A stretch of 51,653 bases of DNA from Pleurocapsales cyanobacterium LEGE 06147 (GTDB lineage Bacteria > Cyanobacteriota > Cyanobacteriia > Cyanobacteriales > Xenococcaceae): NCBI GenBank assembly GCA_015207585.1, contig JADEWQ010000034.1, positions 1-51,653 on the forward strand, read 5' to 3'. Both the position numbers and the translations under genes were made by a program. How positions within the stretch are numbered: the stretch's first letter is position 1; each line of letters starts with the position of its first letter. Positions 26,630-37,216 of the stretch are shown here, one piece after another. The notes beneath the pieces were generated by a model that did not search any database, was not told where the DNA came from, and saw only the letters and a program-made list of their open reading frames with translations.

Positions 26630-26986
26630 TTCAATTCTCCCTAGGTCTAGTAAATCATTGAATTGTTAACACGGGAAATCAGCGATCGCTTCCATGACAA
26701 CCAACATTAATAGTCTACATTACTTCAAGGTAAAACATCAAAATAATTTAGACTTTGTCAAAATTTAAACTTACTTAAAGATAAATTTTTGCTAACATCC
26801 TCTCAAGCAAATTAGAGTAAGTAATTAGCCAGACAAAACCATCAAATGGAGATATTATGGCAGCGCACTTTCCATCTGATGGTAAATAGCATAAGAAAAA
26901 AAGTTGAGAAACTTGTGAGTGAACTTAAAAACTTTTTTAGAGAGTTTTAAAACAGCTAAATAATTTTTTGAGCTTTTTGGTAATAC
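26630..26986. other. gene-free spacer, 357 bp
   Basis: An AT-rich spacer between the divergent-looking ends of two same-strand genes. It contains one HIP1 site (26682-26689), no strong inverted repeat and no open frame I believe in. It probably holds the promoter of the membrane protein gene at its left end and the downstream region of the sulfatase gene at its right end. I see nothing else. Confidence 0.5.
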
Positions 26987-28423
26987 CTAATCAGAGCAAG
27001 GTGGGACGGGTTTGTCTTCGATTTCCCGACAGATGTCTCCCGCACATTTACGAAGTTCGTCTACTCGTTTGGAGAAACTTTGAATAATATTTGTTCTAGT
27101 TATCTGAGCTAAATTTTGCAACTGATGGGGGTCTGCCTTCAAGTCGTACAATTCTCGTTCCCCAGTACTGTATTCAACGTAGGTGCAATCTTTAGTGCGA
27201 ATACCGTGATACTCGGGAACAATTAGAGGAAGTTGATCGAAGGTAAGCCAGCGATCTATCAAAAAAGCTTGTCGCCAAGAATGGGGAGAAGATGAATTAA
27301 CCTTAAGAAGCGAGGCAAAAGAACGGCCGTCCACAAAATCTGGTATTTCTGCACTTGCTAAATCGGCAAAGGTGGGTGCTAGATCGATATTGCCTGTAAT
27401 CTGTTCTATAGTCTTGCCAGCCGGAATCCCAGGACCGCGCACGATTAGAGGTACGCGAATATCTTCTTCGTAGGCGGTTTGTTTGCCTGGTTCTAAGCGG
27501 TGTTGACCCATATGAAAACCGTTATCGGAAGTAAAAAAGAGATAAGTATTATCTAACTGATTTGTAGTCTTTAGAGTATTGTAGAGACTAGCAATAGCAT
27601 CATCTACTGCCTGTAGCGATCGCAATTGTTGTCGATAGAGTCTATTAATCCTGTTATGCTGTCGTTGCTGCAAAAGCGGTAATTCCCGGATGTACTGGGG
27701 TTTATCGCTGACATCGGCTTCGTTATATGATGGCATCCGGGGTAAGCGAGCATCAGAAAACAATTTTTGATGGCGCGGTGCAGGAGTAGCTGGTTGGTGT
27801 GGCGTATAAAAAGAAAGATAGACGAAGAATGGTTGCTCGTCTTTTGCTGTTTTCAGAATAAAATCGCGAGCTTTACCAGTATATACATCTGTTCCGTAAT
27901 CTTGTGGGCGATCGCCATAAGTAACTAATCTACCATTCTCATTGAGGGTATAGTTAAATTCTGAATAGGGAGTGCCCTTGACCGAACTAGCCCATCGATC
28001 CCAACCAGGAGGAATGTAGTTCTTGGCTACACCATAAGGATAATTATTCAAATATTTGCCGAACATCGCCGTGCGATAACCCTTTGCTTGTAGCCAAGTA
28101 GCTATGGTTGATTTTTCCAAGCCGCGTCTGTGAAAAGCTTCAAAACCGCCTTCGATCCTTTTGTTAGTCTCGATACCAGTATTGTGAGCATACTGACCGC
28201 GCAAAGTAGTTGCTCGCGAAGGACAGCACAAAGAGACATTGACAAAATAGTTACTAAAACTAACTCCCTGCTCGATTAGCAGCGAATTTAGTTGGGGCAT
28301 ATACTTTATAGACCCAATATCCTGATCGTCAGTCAAGATAAATAAAATATTTGGCGGACGTTCTGCTACTACATTCGTATGAGATCTACAGCTAATATTT
28401 ACTAGTAGCAAGCCAAAACTCAA
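26987..28423 (-). CDS. secreted sulfatase (type I, formylglycine)
   Basis: 478 residues from TTG at 28423. The formylglycine motif C-x-P-S-R is present in SLCCPSRATTLRGQYAHN, preceded by the metal-binding start PNILFILTDDQD, with TSDNGFHMGQH as the second metal site. The enzyme hydrolyses sulfate esters, probably of sulfated polysaccharides, outside the cytosol. The annotated start cuts a signal peptide in half. An open frame continues upstream to about 28522 and encodes a basic, then hydrophobic stretch, but contains no ATG, GTG or TTG. An ATG at 28512 would join it if the A8 run at 28496-28503 had one more base. The gene begins a glycan island. Confidence 0.85.
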   Translation of the reverse strand: MSFGLLLVNISCRSHTNVVAERPPNILFILTDDQDIGSIKYMPQLNSLLIEQGVSFSNYFVNVSLCCPSRATTLRGQYAHNTGIETNKRIEGGFEAFHRRGLEKSTIATWLQAKGYRTAMFGKYLNNYPYGVAKNYIPPGWDRWASSVKGTPYSEFNYTLNENGRLVTYGDRPQDYGTDVYTGKARDFILKTAKDEQPFFVYLSFYTPHQPATPAPRHQKLFSDARLPRMPSYNEADVSDKPQYIRELPLLQQRQHNRINRLYRQQLRSLQAVDDAIASLYNTLKTTNQLDNTYLFFTSDNGFHMGQHRLEPGKQTAYEEDIRVPLIVRGPGIPAGKTIEQITGNIDLAPTFADLASAEIPDFVDGRSFASLLKVNSSSPHSWRQAFLIDRWLTFDQLPLIVPEYHGIRTKDCTYVEYSTGERELYDLKADPHQLQNLAQITRTNIIQSFSKRVDELRKCAGDICREIEDKPVPPCSD

Positions 28424-28512
28424 GCTTAGGAATAAAAATTGCTTTAGAGTAATTTGCTTTGCTTTTGTATAGATTGCTTTTTTTAGAAAATACCCAAAAA
28501 AAATTTTTCCAT

Positions 28513-28802
28513 AGAGCGATCGCTACATGAATTCTTAATGGGTGGAGATTATGTGTAACACATCTTACTTTAATTAGCTTCTAAAAGTACAATAACGATA
28601 AAAAAATTAAAAGAAAAGAAGGAGGAAATGAAAAGAGCGTGGCTGTTAAAGTTCAAATTTAACCTCCGACAAGTTTAAAAGCAATCGTTGCCTATTAATA
28701 GTTTTTGGTTCTAGCAGCGATCTTGCCCGAGACTATATAGGGAATCTATCCTTAAAACAGCTCTTAACATCATTTATTATGATAAAAAAAAAGCCAAAAA
28801 AA
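28513..28802. other. gene-free spacer
   Basis: An AT-rich stretch between the sulfatase start and the end of the GT2 gene; both genes are on the minus strand. It has one HIP1 site (28517-28524). No ORF, inverted repeat or other element is convincing. It should hold the sulfatase promoter. Confidence 0.4.
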
Positions 28803-29792
28803 TCAAGAAACATTTTTACGCACTTTGTCTGAATAATCTTGGATACGAATTTGACGAAAAAATTGTATAAAAAACTGTCGCCAACCAAAGGGTAAATAAG
28901 ATAGTAATAAGCCCAAACTAGTTCGAAGAGAACGACCTAAAACCTTATGGGATCTCTTGAGTAATTCCCTACCTTTAACCGTGTCTCCTTTTTCAATCAA
29001 TCTTAATGCCAAAGCTTGTTGAGTACCCGCTAATTTCCGTATTCTTAGTCCTTCTAATTCTGGATCGCTAAAACGATAACTATCGATACAAAAAACTTTA
29101 GCAGATAAAAAATGAATATCCTGTTTTAAACTAGTTTGTGCTCCGTGGAAACGATATTCCATCAATAACTCTGGCAAAAAATAACCTCGATACCCCGCGA
29201 TCGCCAACCGAACTAATAAATCGAAATCCTCACAACCATCTGCTTGCGGACGCATATAATCTAATTTTGTTAGACAATAACGACGAAATAAAGACGAACC
29301 TACTTGTAAACTTTGATTTAAAAAGGTTTCTCGGAGTAAATCGGAGATTAATCCTTCTTGTAAGCGATCTTTACCCCACTTTGCCGAATTAGCTCTGGTG
29401 GCTACCTCATCTCTTTTCCCTAGGGCATTAATAATCCAGTGATCGCTACAAACAAAATCTATTTCTCGATGAGCATCTAATACAGCTACCGTTTTAGCCA
29501 GAAATTGTGGTGTAAGACCATCATCATCATCAAATTTAATAAAATAATCCCCTACTGCCGCATCAAAACCAGAACGCATATTGCAACTGCGCCCGATATT
29601 GTGGGGATGACGGAGATAGCGTAGGCGAGGATCGTCCCATTGAGCAACTATCTCTGCTGTATTGTCAGTAGAGCCATCATCGCAAATAATTAGTTCAAAG
29701 TTCGTATAGGTTTGTCGCAAAACGCTATTAACTGCATATTGCAAATACTGAGCACGATTATAAGTAGGAATACAAATACTTACTTTGGGCAT
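28803..29792 (-). CDS. family 2 glycosyltransferase
   Basis: 329 residues. The GT-A fold is recognised by SICIPTYNRAQYL at the N-terminus, ICDDGSTDNT and the metal-binding DDD in IKFDDDDGLTP. The C-terminal 90 residues are basic and could contact the membrane. It transfers a sugar from a nucleotide sugar to an acceptor in surface-polysaccharide synthesis; the sugar is unknown. It is divergent from the GT4 gene at 29978, with 185 bp between the starts. ATG start. Confidence 0.92.
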   Translation of the reverse strand: MPKVSICIPTYNRAQYLQYAVNSVLRQTYTNFELIICDDGSTDNTAEIVAQWDDPRLRYLRHPHNIGRSCNMRSGFDAAVGDYFIKFDDDDGLTPQFLAKTVAVLDAHREIDFVCSDHWIINALGKRDEVATRANSAKWGKDRLQEGLISDLLRETFLNQSLQVGSSLFRRYCLTKLDYMRPQADGCEDFDLLVRLAIAGYRGYFLPELLMEYRFHGAQTSLKQDIHFLSAKVFCIDSYRFSDPELEGLRIRKLAGTQQALALRLIEKGDTVKGRELLKRSHKVLGRSLRTSLGLLLSYLPFGWRQFFIQFFRQIRIQDYSDKVRKNVS

Positions 29793-29977
29793 CAGCTAAC
29801 TTAATAGAAGATTATTATCTGTTATAGTTCGTAAACCTAAGCTCGTCTCCAGTAAAAGCAAGCAAAAAATATTAGAAAATTTTTGAGGCTGGGTATATGG
29901 CTTTGTCTTCTAAGAGTAGCTAGGATGCTATTATTTCCTATTCTTGCCTCTCGATCTAGCTCTAGAGGAGTAAACGG

Positions 29978-31201
29978 ATGAATATTCTCATGCTTTCTTC
30001 TACTTTTCCCTATCCTCCCAATAGAGGAAGGAAGCAGTTGAGAACATTTCATCTGCTGAAATATTTGTGCGATCGCCATCGAGTAACTCTTGTAACTCGA
30101 CCTACTGAGGATATTCAAGATCGAGAAAGAGAAGTTATTAGAGAATTAGTAGAAGAGTTAATCATTTTTCCTGCGGCTACTTCTGAGGGACAGGTAGGAT
30201 TATTGAATAAAGCCAAGCGTTTGGGTACTTTTTTGCAACAGGGAACACCACCCAAAGTTTTAGCTGCTTATTCTCCAACTATTGCTGCATGGATAGATGA
30301 AGCTGTCAGTCAGAGGCAATTTAATGTCATTACCTGCGAAGACGATATCGATGAAATTTATATTCGTCCTCAGTGGCGAGAAGAATTAGGAACTGTTTTG
30401 AATTTGCACGGTTCCGAGTATGGAAAATTTAAACAACAGCTAGAGAGGGGAGATTCAGACAACGAAATCAAAGACCAAATCAACTTGGGATTACTGCGAC
30501 GCTACGAACAAAGCTACTTGGCCAAATTTACTGCCATCGTTACGATTAATCAAGCTGATAAACGGTTACTCAAAGAATTAAATCCTGATAGCAACGTTAC
30601 TGTTATTCCCAACGGAGTAAATTTATCCTTATTTCATCGCCGGATTACTAATCAAGGGGGACAGCGAATAGTTTTTGTCGGCAACATGGATCGACCTGCT
30701 AATATCGATGCGGTGCGTTTTTTCGCCCTAGAAGTATTTCCTGCTATTCGCCAACGCTATCCCGAAGCTACTTTGGAGTTAGTCGGTGCCAGACCATCTT
30801 CTCAAGTGCAAGAACTAGACTCTCTTCCAGGAATTGCAGTGACTGGAGAAGTCTCTTCTGTAGTCGAATACTTGCATTGGGCAACAGTAGCTGTCATGCC
30901 AATGCGTAAAGGATCTGGACTGAAAAATAGAACTCTAGAAACGTTGGCGACGGGTGTTCCCTTAGTAGGAAGCGATCTCGCTTTAGCAGGATTGGAAGTA
31001 GATGGTCCCAACGTTCCCCTACGGGCAATGCGTGCCAATACTGTGGAGGAATACGTCTACGCCATCGGTCGTCTTTTTGCCCAACCGAAACTGCGAGAAA
31101 AGCTATCGGAAAATGGACGGTCTTTGGTAGAAAACGAATACACTTGGTCAAAAATAGGTCAGCAGTACGAAAAAATATTGCTGGATACCTGCCTAAATTG
31201 A
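29978..31201 (+). CDS. family 4 glycosyltransferase, copy 1
   Basis: 407 residues with a good ribosome binding site (GAGGAG at 29965-29970). It has a GT-B fold: N-terminal MNILMLSSTFPYPP and the C-terminal sugar-nucleotide domain with VIPNGVNLSLF, FVGNMDRPANID and LKNRTLETLATGVPLVG (E-x7-E type region). It closely resembles the gene at 32208-33419 along its whole length. Its product transfers a nucleotide sugar in surface-glycan assembly. It is the first gene of a three-gene cluster on the plus strand. Confidence 0.92.
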   Translation: MNILMLSSTFPYPPNRGRKQLRTFHLLKYLCDRHRVTLVTRPTEDIQDREREVIRELVEELIIFPAATSEGQVGLLNKAKRLGTFLQQGTPPKVLAAYSPTIAAWIDEAVSQRQFNVITCEDDIDEIYIRPQWREELGTVLNLHGSEYGKFKQQLERGDSDNEIKDQINLGLLRRYEQSYLAKFTAIVTINQADKRLLKELNPDSNVTVIPNGVNLSLFHRRITNQGGQRIVFVGNMDRPANIDAVRFFALEVFPAIRQRYPEATLELVGARPSSQVQELDSLPGIAVTGEVSSVVEYLHWATVAVMPMRKGSGLKNRTLETLATGVPLVGSDLALAGLEVDGPNVPLRAMRANTVEEYVYAIGRLFAQPKLREKLSENGRSLVENEYTWSKIGQQYEKILLDTCLN

Positions 31202-31267
31202 ATTGCGATCGCAGCATTTTTCGATTAGATGAGCTAGACTTGGCACTCTCAACCAGATTTTAACCAT

Positions 31268-32206
31268 ATGTTACAACTGCAAATAGCTGCAATTATCTGT
31301 ACTCACAATCGCGATCGCTATCTAGGTGCAGCTATTGATAGCTTGTTAAAACAGGATTATGAGGATTACGAGGTCGTAGTAATAAATAACGCTTCTAGCG
31401 ATCGCACTGGTGAGGTAGTTCAAGCCCGTCTAGCCCATCCTCGTCTCAAATACGTCTACGAATCAGTGTTAGGGCTATCGGTTGCCCGCAATCGAGGTGC
31501 CAAGGAAACTACAGCTCCGATTTTAGCTTATCTCGATGACGATGCAGAAGCCTCTCCCCAATGGTTGCGGATAATTGCTACTGCTTTTCAAGACAATAAG
31601 CGTCTGGCGATCGCGGGCGGTAAAGTAACTTTAATTTGGCCCGGAGAAGTTAGCCCTCCTAACTGGCTATCTACTGACATGGCAGGAGGTTTAGGGGCTT
31701 ACGATCTTGGCGAGGAGATAGTCTATATCGACAATCCCCAATTAACTCCTAGAGGTTTAAATTACTCTATTCGACGCAGTTTTTTGGAGGAGATCGGCGG
31801 CTTCGACCCTAATTTGGGACGAGTAGGCAAAAATTTGCTTTCTAACGAAGAATTGTATATGACCGAATTAGCGATCGCCAAAGGATGGCAAGTCGCCTAT
31901 CTTCCCCAAGCTTTAGCAGCCCATAATGTTGCTCCAGAACGACTCAAACCTAGTTGGTTTTTACGCCGTAGTTGGTGGCAAGGAATTAGTGAATGTTATC
32001 GAGAAGAACTTGCCGGAAAAACTGGAATCGGACAACTAAATAGAGGAAGTGAAAGATTGCTAAGAGGACTTTATAAATCTTTGAAATACTCTAGGGAGCC
32101 GGCTTTACGCTTTGATAACTTTGTCTATGCTTATGGTCAGATAGGTTATCTTGGTGCGGTGTGTCAAAATTTGTTGGGAATTTCTGGGTGGTCAAAGAAA
32201 AAATAA
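31268..32206 (+). CDS. family 2 glycosyltransferase
   Basis: 312 residues. A GT-A fold with AAIICTHNRDRYLGAAI, ASSDRTGEVV and the metal-binding DDD in LAYLDDDAEASPQW. The conserved GGFDPNLGRVGKNLLSNEE motif is the ED/QxxRW-like acceptor region. It lies 66 bp after the first GT4 gene, and its stop ends 1 bp before the start of the second GT4 gene, so translation is probably coupled. The sugar is unknown. Confidence 0.92.
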   Translation: MLQLQIAAIICTHNRDRYLGAAIDSLLKQDYEDYEVVVINNASSDRTGEVVQARLAHPRLKYVYESVLGLSVARNRGAKETTAPILAYLDDDAEASPQWLRIIATAFQDNKRLAIAGGKVTLIWPGEVSPPNWLSTDMAGGLGAYDLGEEIVYIDNPQLTPRGLNYSIRRSFLEEIGGFDPNLGRVGKNLLSNEELYMTELAIAKGWQVAYLPQALAAHNVAPERLKPSWFLRRSWWQGISECYREELAGKTGIGQLNRGSERLLRGLYKSLKYSREPALRFDNFVYAYGQIGYLGAVCQNLLGISGWSKKK

Positions 32207-32207
32207 C

Positions 32208-33419
32208 ATGAAAATTTTAATGCTATCTTCGACTTTTCCCTATCCTCCAACCAAAGGTGGAACTCAGGTCAGAACTTTTAATTTACTCAGGCATCTCAAT
32301 CAAAAGCATCACGTTACTTTAGTTACTCAAAAAGATAACGAGATCCCTGAAGAAACCATTGTCGCTTTAAGAGGATGGGTCACAGAATTAAAAGTTTTTC
32401 CTCGAGAACCAGTAGTTGAAGGAGGAATACTGAACAAGATCGAACGCTTTGGTAAATTTTGGCAACAAGGAACGCCGCCTAACGTACTACACTCCTACTC
32501 AGTTGAGATACAGAAGTGGATAGACAAAGCGGTGGTAGCGGGAAAGTTTGAGGCAATTACTTGCGAACATAGCGTCAATGAAATCTATGTACGACCCCAA
32601 TGGAAACGTCATCTTCAGACAGTAGTCAATATTCATAGTTCCGTTTATCGGACTTGTCAAAATCAGTTGGCAACGGCAACTTCAGAAAACAAGTTACGCG
32701 ATCGCTTGTATCTTCCCCTGCTGCTTCGCTATGAAAAGCGCTTCTGTCAAAAGTTTTCACAAATTGTGGTAACTACAGAAGAAGATCGACAGCAAATATT
32801 AACCTTTAATTCTCAAAGTAAAGTTGCAGTTATTCCTAACGGAGTCGATCTAGTTACTTTTCCCTATCGTAACACTGACCCTGGAGGAAGACAGCTGATC
32901 TTTTTTGGAGGCATGGATTACATTGCCAACATTGATGCTGCTTGCTTTTTTAGTAGAGAAATTTTACCTATCTTACAAGCAAAATATCCCGGTACGACTC
33001 TTACTGTGGTAGGTTCTAACCCGACACCAAAAGTATTAGCTTTAGCCGAACTGCCCGGAATTAGAGTAACGGGGCGTGTAACTTCCATAGCAGAATATTT
33101 ACATCGAGCTACTATCTGTGTTGTACCCATGCGCACGGGTTTTGGCATCAAAAATAAAACTTTGGAAGCAATGGCTGCAGGAACTCCTGTCGTTGGTAGC
33201 GATCGCGGTTTGGAAGGAATCGAGGTCGATAGAGATGGGGTTCCTTTACGCGCCTTACGAGCCAATCGGGTAGACGAGTATGTCGAAGCCATCAGTCGTC
33301 TGTTTGCAGATGCAGAATTAAGAGCGACCCTATCCCATAATGCAAGAGCAATGATCGAACGAGAATATAGTTGGCCTAATCTTGCCAAACGTTACGAACA
33401 AGTAATTATTGATAGGTGA
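32208..33419 (+). CDS. family 4 glycosyltransferase, copy 2
   Basis: 403 residues from the ATG at 32208; an earlier in-frame start at 32151 would overlap the GT2 gene and lacks homology to copy 1. The start KILMLSSTFPYPPTKGGTQVRTF-like region, WQQGTPPNVL and VIPNGVDLVTF match copy 1, and the C-terminal EGIEVDRDGVPLRALRANRV region matches copy 1's AGLEVDGPNVPLRAMRANTV. It is therefore a tandem paralogue. Both enzymes probably work on the same glycan with different acceptors or sugars. Confidence 0.92.
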   Translation: MKILMLSSTFPYPPTKGGTQVRTFNLLRHLNQKHHVTLVTQKDNEIPEETIVALRGWVTELKVFPREPVVEGGILNKIERFGKFWQQGTPPNVLHSYSVEIQKWIDKAVVAGKFEAITCEHSVNEIYVRPQWKRHLQTVVNIHSSVYRTCQNQLATATSENKLRDRLYLPLLLRYEKRFCQKFSQIVVTTEEDRQQILTFNSQSKVAVIPNGVDLVTFPYRNTDPGGRQLIFFGGMDYIANIDAACFFSREILPILQAKYPGTTLTVVGSNPTPKVLALAELPGIRVTGRVTSIAEYLHRATICVVPMRTGFGIKNKTLEAMAAGTPVVGSDRGLEGIEVDRDGVPLRALRANRVDEYVEAISRLFADAELRATLSHNARAMIEREYSWPNLAKRYEQVIIDR

Positions 33420-33944
33420 ACTACCTATCGCTTCTCTTGCGAGTAAGCTTAGGCTTCCTACCCAAAGAATTGCCTCAGTAGCAAGCTACGTTGGTCTTAC
33501 ATCCTGACGATAGGCTATCCCTTCAGTTCCTGAAGTTCTGAATTTTTTACTACTATGCTTTTTATCGCAGCTTCCACAAGTCCACTACGGCGGGTCAGGT
33601 TTAGCAAGTTACATCCTTCTTACCGCTGAGAGCTTCCATCATCAGCCCAAGTCATTACCTTGCAGACCTAGAAAGCTATGTCTCAATGTTACCAAAATTG
33701 AGAGGGGGCTTTTATGAAGATTTTGTAAATTCTTGCTCGCCTATCCATCCTGACTCTGAGCTATCGCTACAGAGCAGGACTTCCGGCGGATTAGTTAAAT
33801 AATCTTTCGTTTTCAACATACATTTTTGCAACACAATCACTTCTATATTTTTTATATCTTTGAGTAGATGCAATAAAAGTTATACTACATGGTAAAACAG
33901 GGTGAAGTTCGACCATTATTAGGATTCAAAGGTATCTACGCCTT
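33420..33944. other. gene-free spacer with a possible degraded transposase tail
   Basis: No intact gene. On the minus strand a short open stretch (about 33520-33610) reads LTRRSGLVEAAIKS and ends in TAG; upstream frames are closed. The sequence GTAGGAAGCC occurs near its lower edge on the minus strand (about 33453-33462), recalling the terminal part of IS200/IS605 elements. This may be a decayed transposon end, but evidence is weak. The right 150 bp are AT-rich and should hold the promoter of the XRE gene. Confidence 0.3.
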
Positions 33945-34208
33945 ATGTCTGCAATAAAACAACCAGAGCTGACAGAGTTGGTTCGGGAGACTCGGCAGCG
34001 TCTCAAAATCTTACAGGTTAAGTTTGCAGCGAAGCAGGGGATTTCGTTTCAGAGCGTTAATCTTTGGGAGAACAGACGGGTAAACCCTTTACCAGTGCCT
34101 TTGACACAAATTGAAGCACTACTACTTCAACTAGGCGATTCGCCAAAGACGACACTGGGCGAACGCGGCGAAGATCTGCGATCGGATACTTTCCAGAATG
34201 GGAGGTAG
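33945..34208 (+). CDS. XRE-type helix-turn-helix protein
   Basis: 87 residues. The helix-turn-helix is visible as ELVRETRQRLKILQVKFAAKQGI followed by the recognition helix SFQSVNLWENRRVNPLP. Small XRE proteins of this type commonly precede giant hybrid histidine kinases in cyanobacteria. The stop lies 5 bp before the kinase ATG, and the ribosome binding site GGAGGT (34201-34206) is inside the end of this gene, so the two genes are translationally coupled. It may regulate, or be regulated together with, the kinase. The residue pattern after the helix-turn-helix is unremarkable. Confidence 0.85.
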   Translation: MSAIKQPELTELVRETRQRLKILQVKFAAKQGISFQSVNLWENRRVNPLPVPLTQIEALLLQLGDSPKTTLGERGEDLRSDTFQNGR

Positions 34209-34213
34209 AGCCT

Positions 34214-37200
34214 ATGTCCCCCGAGCTAAAAACAACCGATCCTAAAGACATCTTTACTGGCGGTGGCGAGATGGGGGTGTTGATGCGATCGCTTGATTGG
34301 TCGCAAACATCACTCGGTGCCATTCAACACTGGTCCCAGAACTTGAAGACTGCTGTCCGGATTATGCTAACTTCCCGCCAACCGATGTTTGTTTGGTGGG
34401 GAGAAGACCTTATCAATCTTTACAACGATGCCTACCGAGCGATTTTAGGAGGTAAACATCCCGAGGCACTGGGACAGCCTGCTGCTCGCGTATGGCGAGA
34501 AATTTGGGATCGAGTTGGTCCGCGTGCAGAATCAGCCATACGCAACAATGAGGGCACTTACGACGAAGCATTACTGCTAATTATGGAGCGCAATGGCTAT
34601 CTAGAAGAAACTTATTACACATTTTCTTATAGCCCTGTTCCCGATCTTGAAGGTAAACCAGGCGGCATTATTTGTGCCAATACTGATGATACTCAACGTA
34701 TCATTGATGAGCGGCAGTTGGCATTGTTAAAAGAACTTGCCTCTAAGACAGCAGATGCACGAACATTCGACGAAGCTTGTAAGTTAAGTGCAACCTGTCT
34801 TGCAACCAATCCCTACGACTTACCCTTTGGGATGATTTATCTCATCGATCCGGAGCGTCGATGTGCTGTATTGGCTGGAACATCTGGGATTGAATCGGGT
34901 CACGCCCTTGCTCCTCAGATGGTTGAACTCAATAATGAAGATTGGCACTTTGCCGAGGTACTCAACACCCATGAACCTTATCTCATCTCAGATTTAGATA
35001 TACGCTTTAGGGATTTGCCAACCGGAGCCTGGACGCGATCGCCTCATCAGTTGGTCATCGTACCCGTTGCGCCGTCTGGAGAAACTGGAAAAGCGGGCAT
35101 CTTAGTAGCTGGTTTGAATCCATTTCGGTTGTTTGACAACAACTACCGGAGATTCTTAAACCTGGTTTCGGCTCAAATTGCTGCCAGCATTGCCAACGCT
35201 CAAGCCTATGAAGAAGAACACAAACGGGCTGAAGCGCTGACCGAACTAGATCGCGCTAAAACTGCTTTCTTCAGCAACGTCAGTCATGAATTCCGCACTC
35301 CGCTAACCCTCATGCTCGGTCCATTAGAGGAGATTGTCAACGCCTGTCCCGACTCACTCGCAACAGGGCATTGCGAACAATTGGAGATGGTACACCGCAA
35401 TGGGCTGCGCTTACTGAAGCTAGTCAATACTTTGTTGGATTTCTCCCGGATTGAGGCAGGTCGCATTCAGGCAGTATACGAGCCAACTGATCTGGCAATG
35501 CTAACAGCAGATTTGGCAGGGGTATTTCGCTCCGCGATCGAGCGGGCGGGGATGCACCTGCAAGTAGACTGTCCCCCACTGCCCGAACCTGTTTATGTGG
35601 ACCGGGAGATGTGGGAGAAGATTGTCCTGAATCTACTTTCTAACGCCTTCAAATTCACCTTTAAAGGGAAGATTATGGTTGCCCTACGCTCCTGGGATGA
35701 CCGCATTGAGCTAGAAGTGCGGGACACGGGTATCGGCATTCCAGCCGAGGAGCTACCCTACATCTTTGAGCGGTTCCATCGGGTGAAGGGAGCAAGAGGA
35801 CGGAGCTATGAGGGATCGGGAATTGGTCTGTCGTTAGTTCAAGAACTGGTAAGCTTGCATGGCGGTACCATTGAGGTAAGCAGCGTTGTCGATCGAGGAA
35901 CGAGTTTCATCGTATCCATTCCCAATGGCTGTAATCATTTACCCAGCGAACATCTTGGGGTAACTCGCACGCTGACATCGACGACAATGGGAACCGCGCC
36001 TTATGTTGAAGAAATATTACGCTGGCTGCCAAAATCGGTAGACAGTTCAGAGACTCTAACCTCTGAGTTCTCCCTTTCGGTTCCTATCCAATCCAGGCAA
36101 TCATCTACACCAACGGCGCGAATTCTGCTAGCAGATGACAATGCCGATATGCGCGACTATGTAAAGCGTCTGTTGAGCCGACAGTATGAAGTGGAAGTCG
36201 CAGCAGATGGAATAATGGCGTTGGCTGCAGTCAGGCAGCAAGTGCCCGATCTCGTTCTGACTGATGTGATGATGCCCCGGTTAGACGGTTTTGGGCTATT
36301 GCGCGAGCTGCGGGTAGACCCAACTACCAGAGATATTCCGATTATCCTGCTGTCTGCTCGTGCGGGAGAAGAAGCCCGCATCGAGGGACTGGAAGCAGGA
36401 GCCGATGACTATTTGATCAAACCCTTCTCTGCCCGTGAACTGTTGGCAAGGGTAGAAGCAACCCTGAAGTTGATCCGTATCCGCAAAGATGCAGGACAGG
36501 CGGTTCGCGAGAACGAAGAACGGTTGCTCTTTGCCCTGACTGCCGCCCGGATGGTTGCCTGGGAATGGGATTTGACAACTGGTATCAGTCAGCGGTTAGG
36601 GAATGCTGCCGAGATTCTGGGCTTGGGCACGAGTAACGCAGACGATTTTTACCGGATGGTTCATCCAGAGGACCGCGCAGTTGTCGAGGCAGCAACCGCT
36701 CGTGCTATTCGGGGTGAGGCTCCTTACGATCTGGAATTCCGCTCGATCGCGCCAGACGGCCGCACACTCTGGCTGGCAGACAAAGCCCGTCTGAGGTATG
36801 ACGACGAGGGTAAGCCCTCGCACTTGACTGGGGTGTGCGTAGATATCACAGATCGCAAACAGGCAGAGGAGGCATTGCAACAACGCGAAGCAGAACTTCG
36901 TTTAGTGACCGATACCGTACCTGCCTTGATATCCTTTGTAGATTCAGACCAACGCTACCGCTTCAACAATCGAAAATACGAAGAATGGTTTGGACGTCCG
37001 GCAACGGAAATCTATGGTCAGTCCCTGCGAGAAGTGTTGGGTGAAGCTGCCTACGAAGAGATTCGTCCTTATGTTGAGCGAGTTCTGGCAGGACAGCAAG
37101 TAACCTTTGAGAGCCAGATACCTTACAAGGATGAGGGAACCCGTTATATCAACGCGACGTATGTTCCTCAATTCAATCATCGAGGAGCGGTTGAAGGCTT

Positions 37201-37216
37201 TGTGGCATTTTCTTGA
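34214..37216 (+). pseudogene. giant hybrid histidine kinase, 5' part
   Basis: 1000 residues to an accidental TGA at 37214-37216, made by transposon sequence. Domains: PAS-like (about 20-150), GAF (about 165-330), HisKA with His in SHEFRTPL (near 357), HATPase_c (about 460-575; N-box NLLSNAFKF, VRDTGIGI, GSGIGLSL), receiver (about 635-755; DVMMPRLDG), PAS (about 770-885), PAS (about 895-1000). The last PAS domain breaks off just before its final strand and the usual DITERK linker. The kinase and first receiver are complete, so a truncated, partly active product is possible. The rest of the gene begins near 48052. Confidence 0.85.

Noticed and set aside
32918-33388. 156-codon minus-strand open frame opposite the second GT4 gene
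   Set aside because: It is antisense to a conserved glycosyltransferase domain and has a composition expected of a shadow frame.
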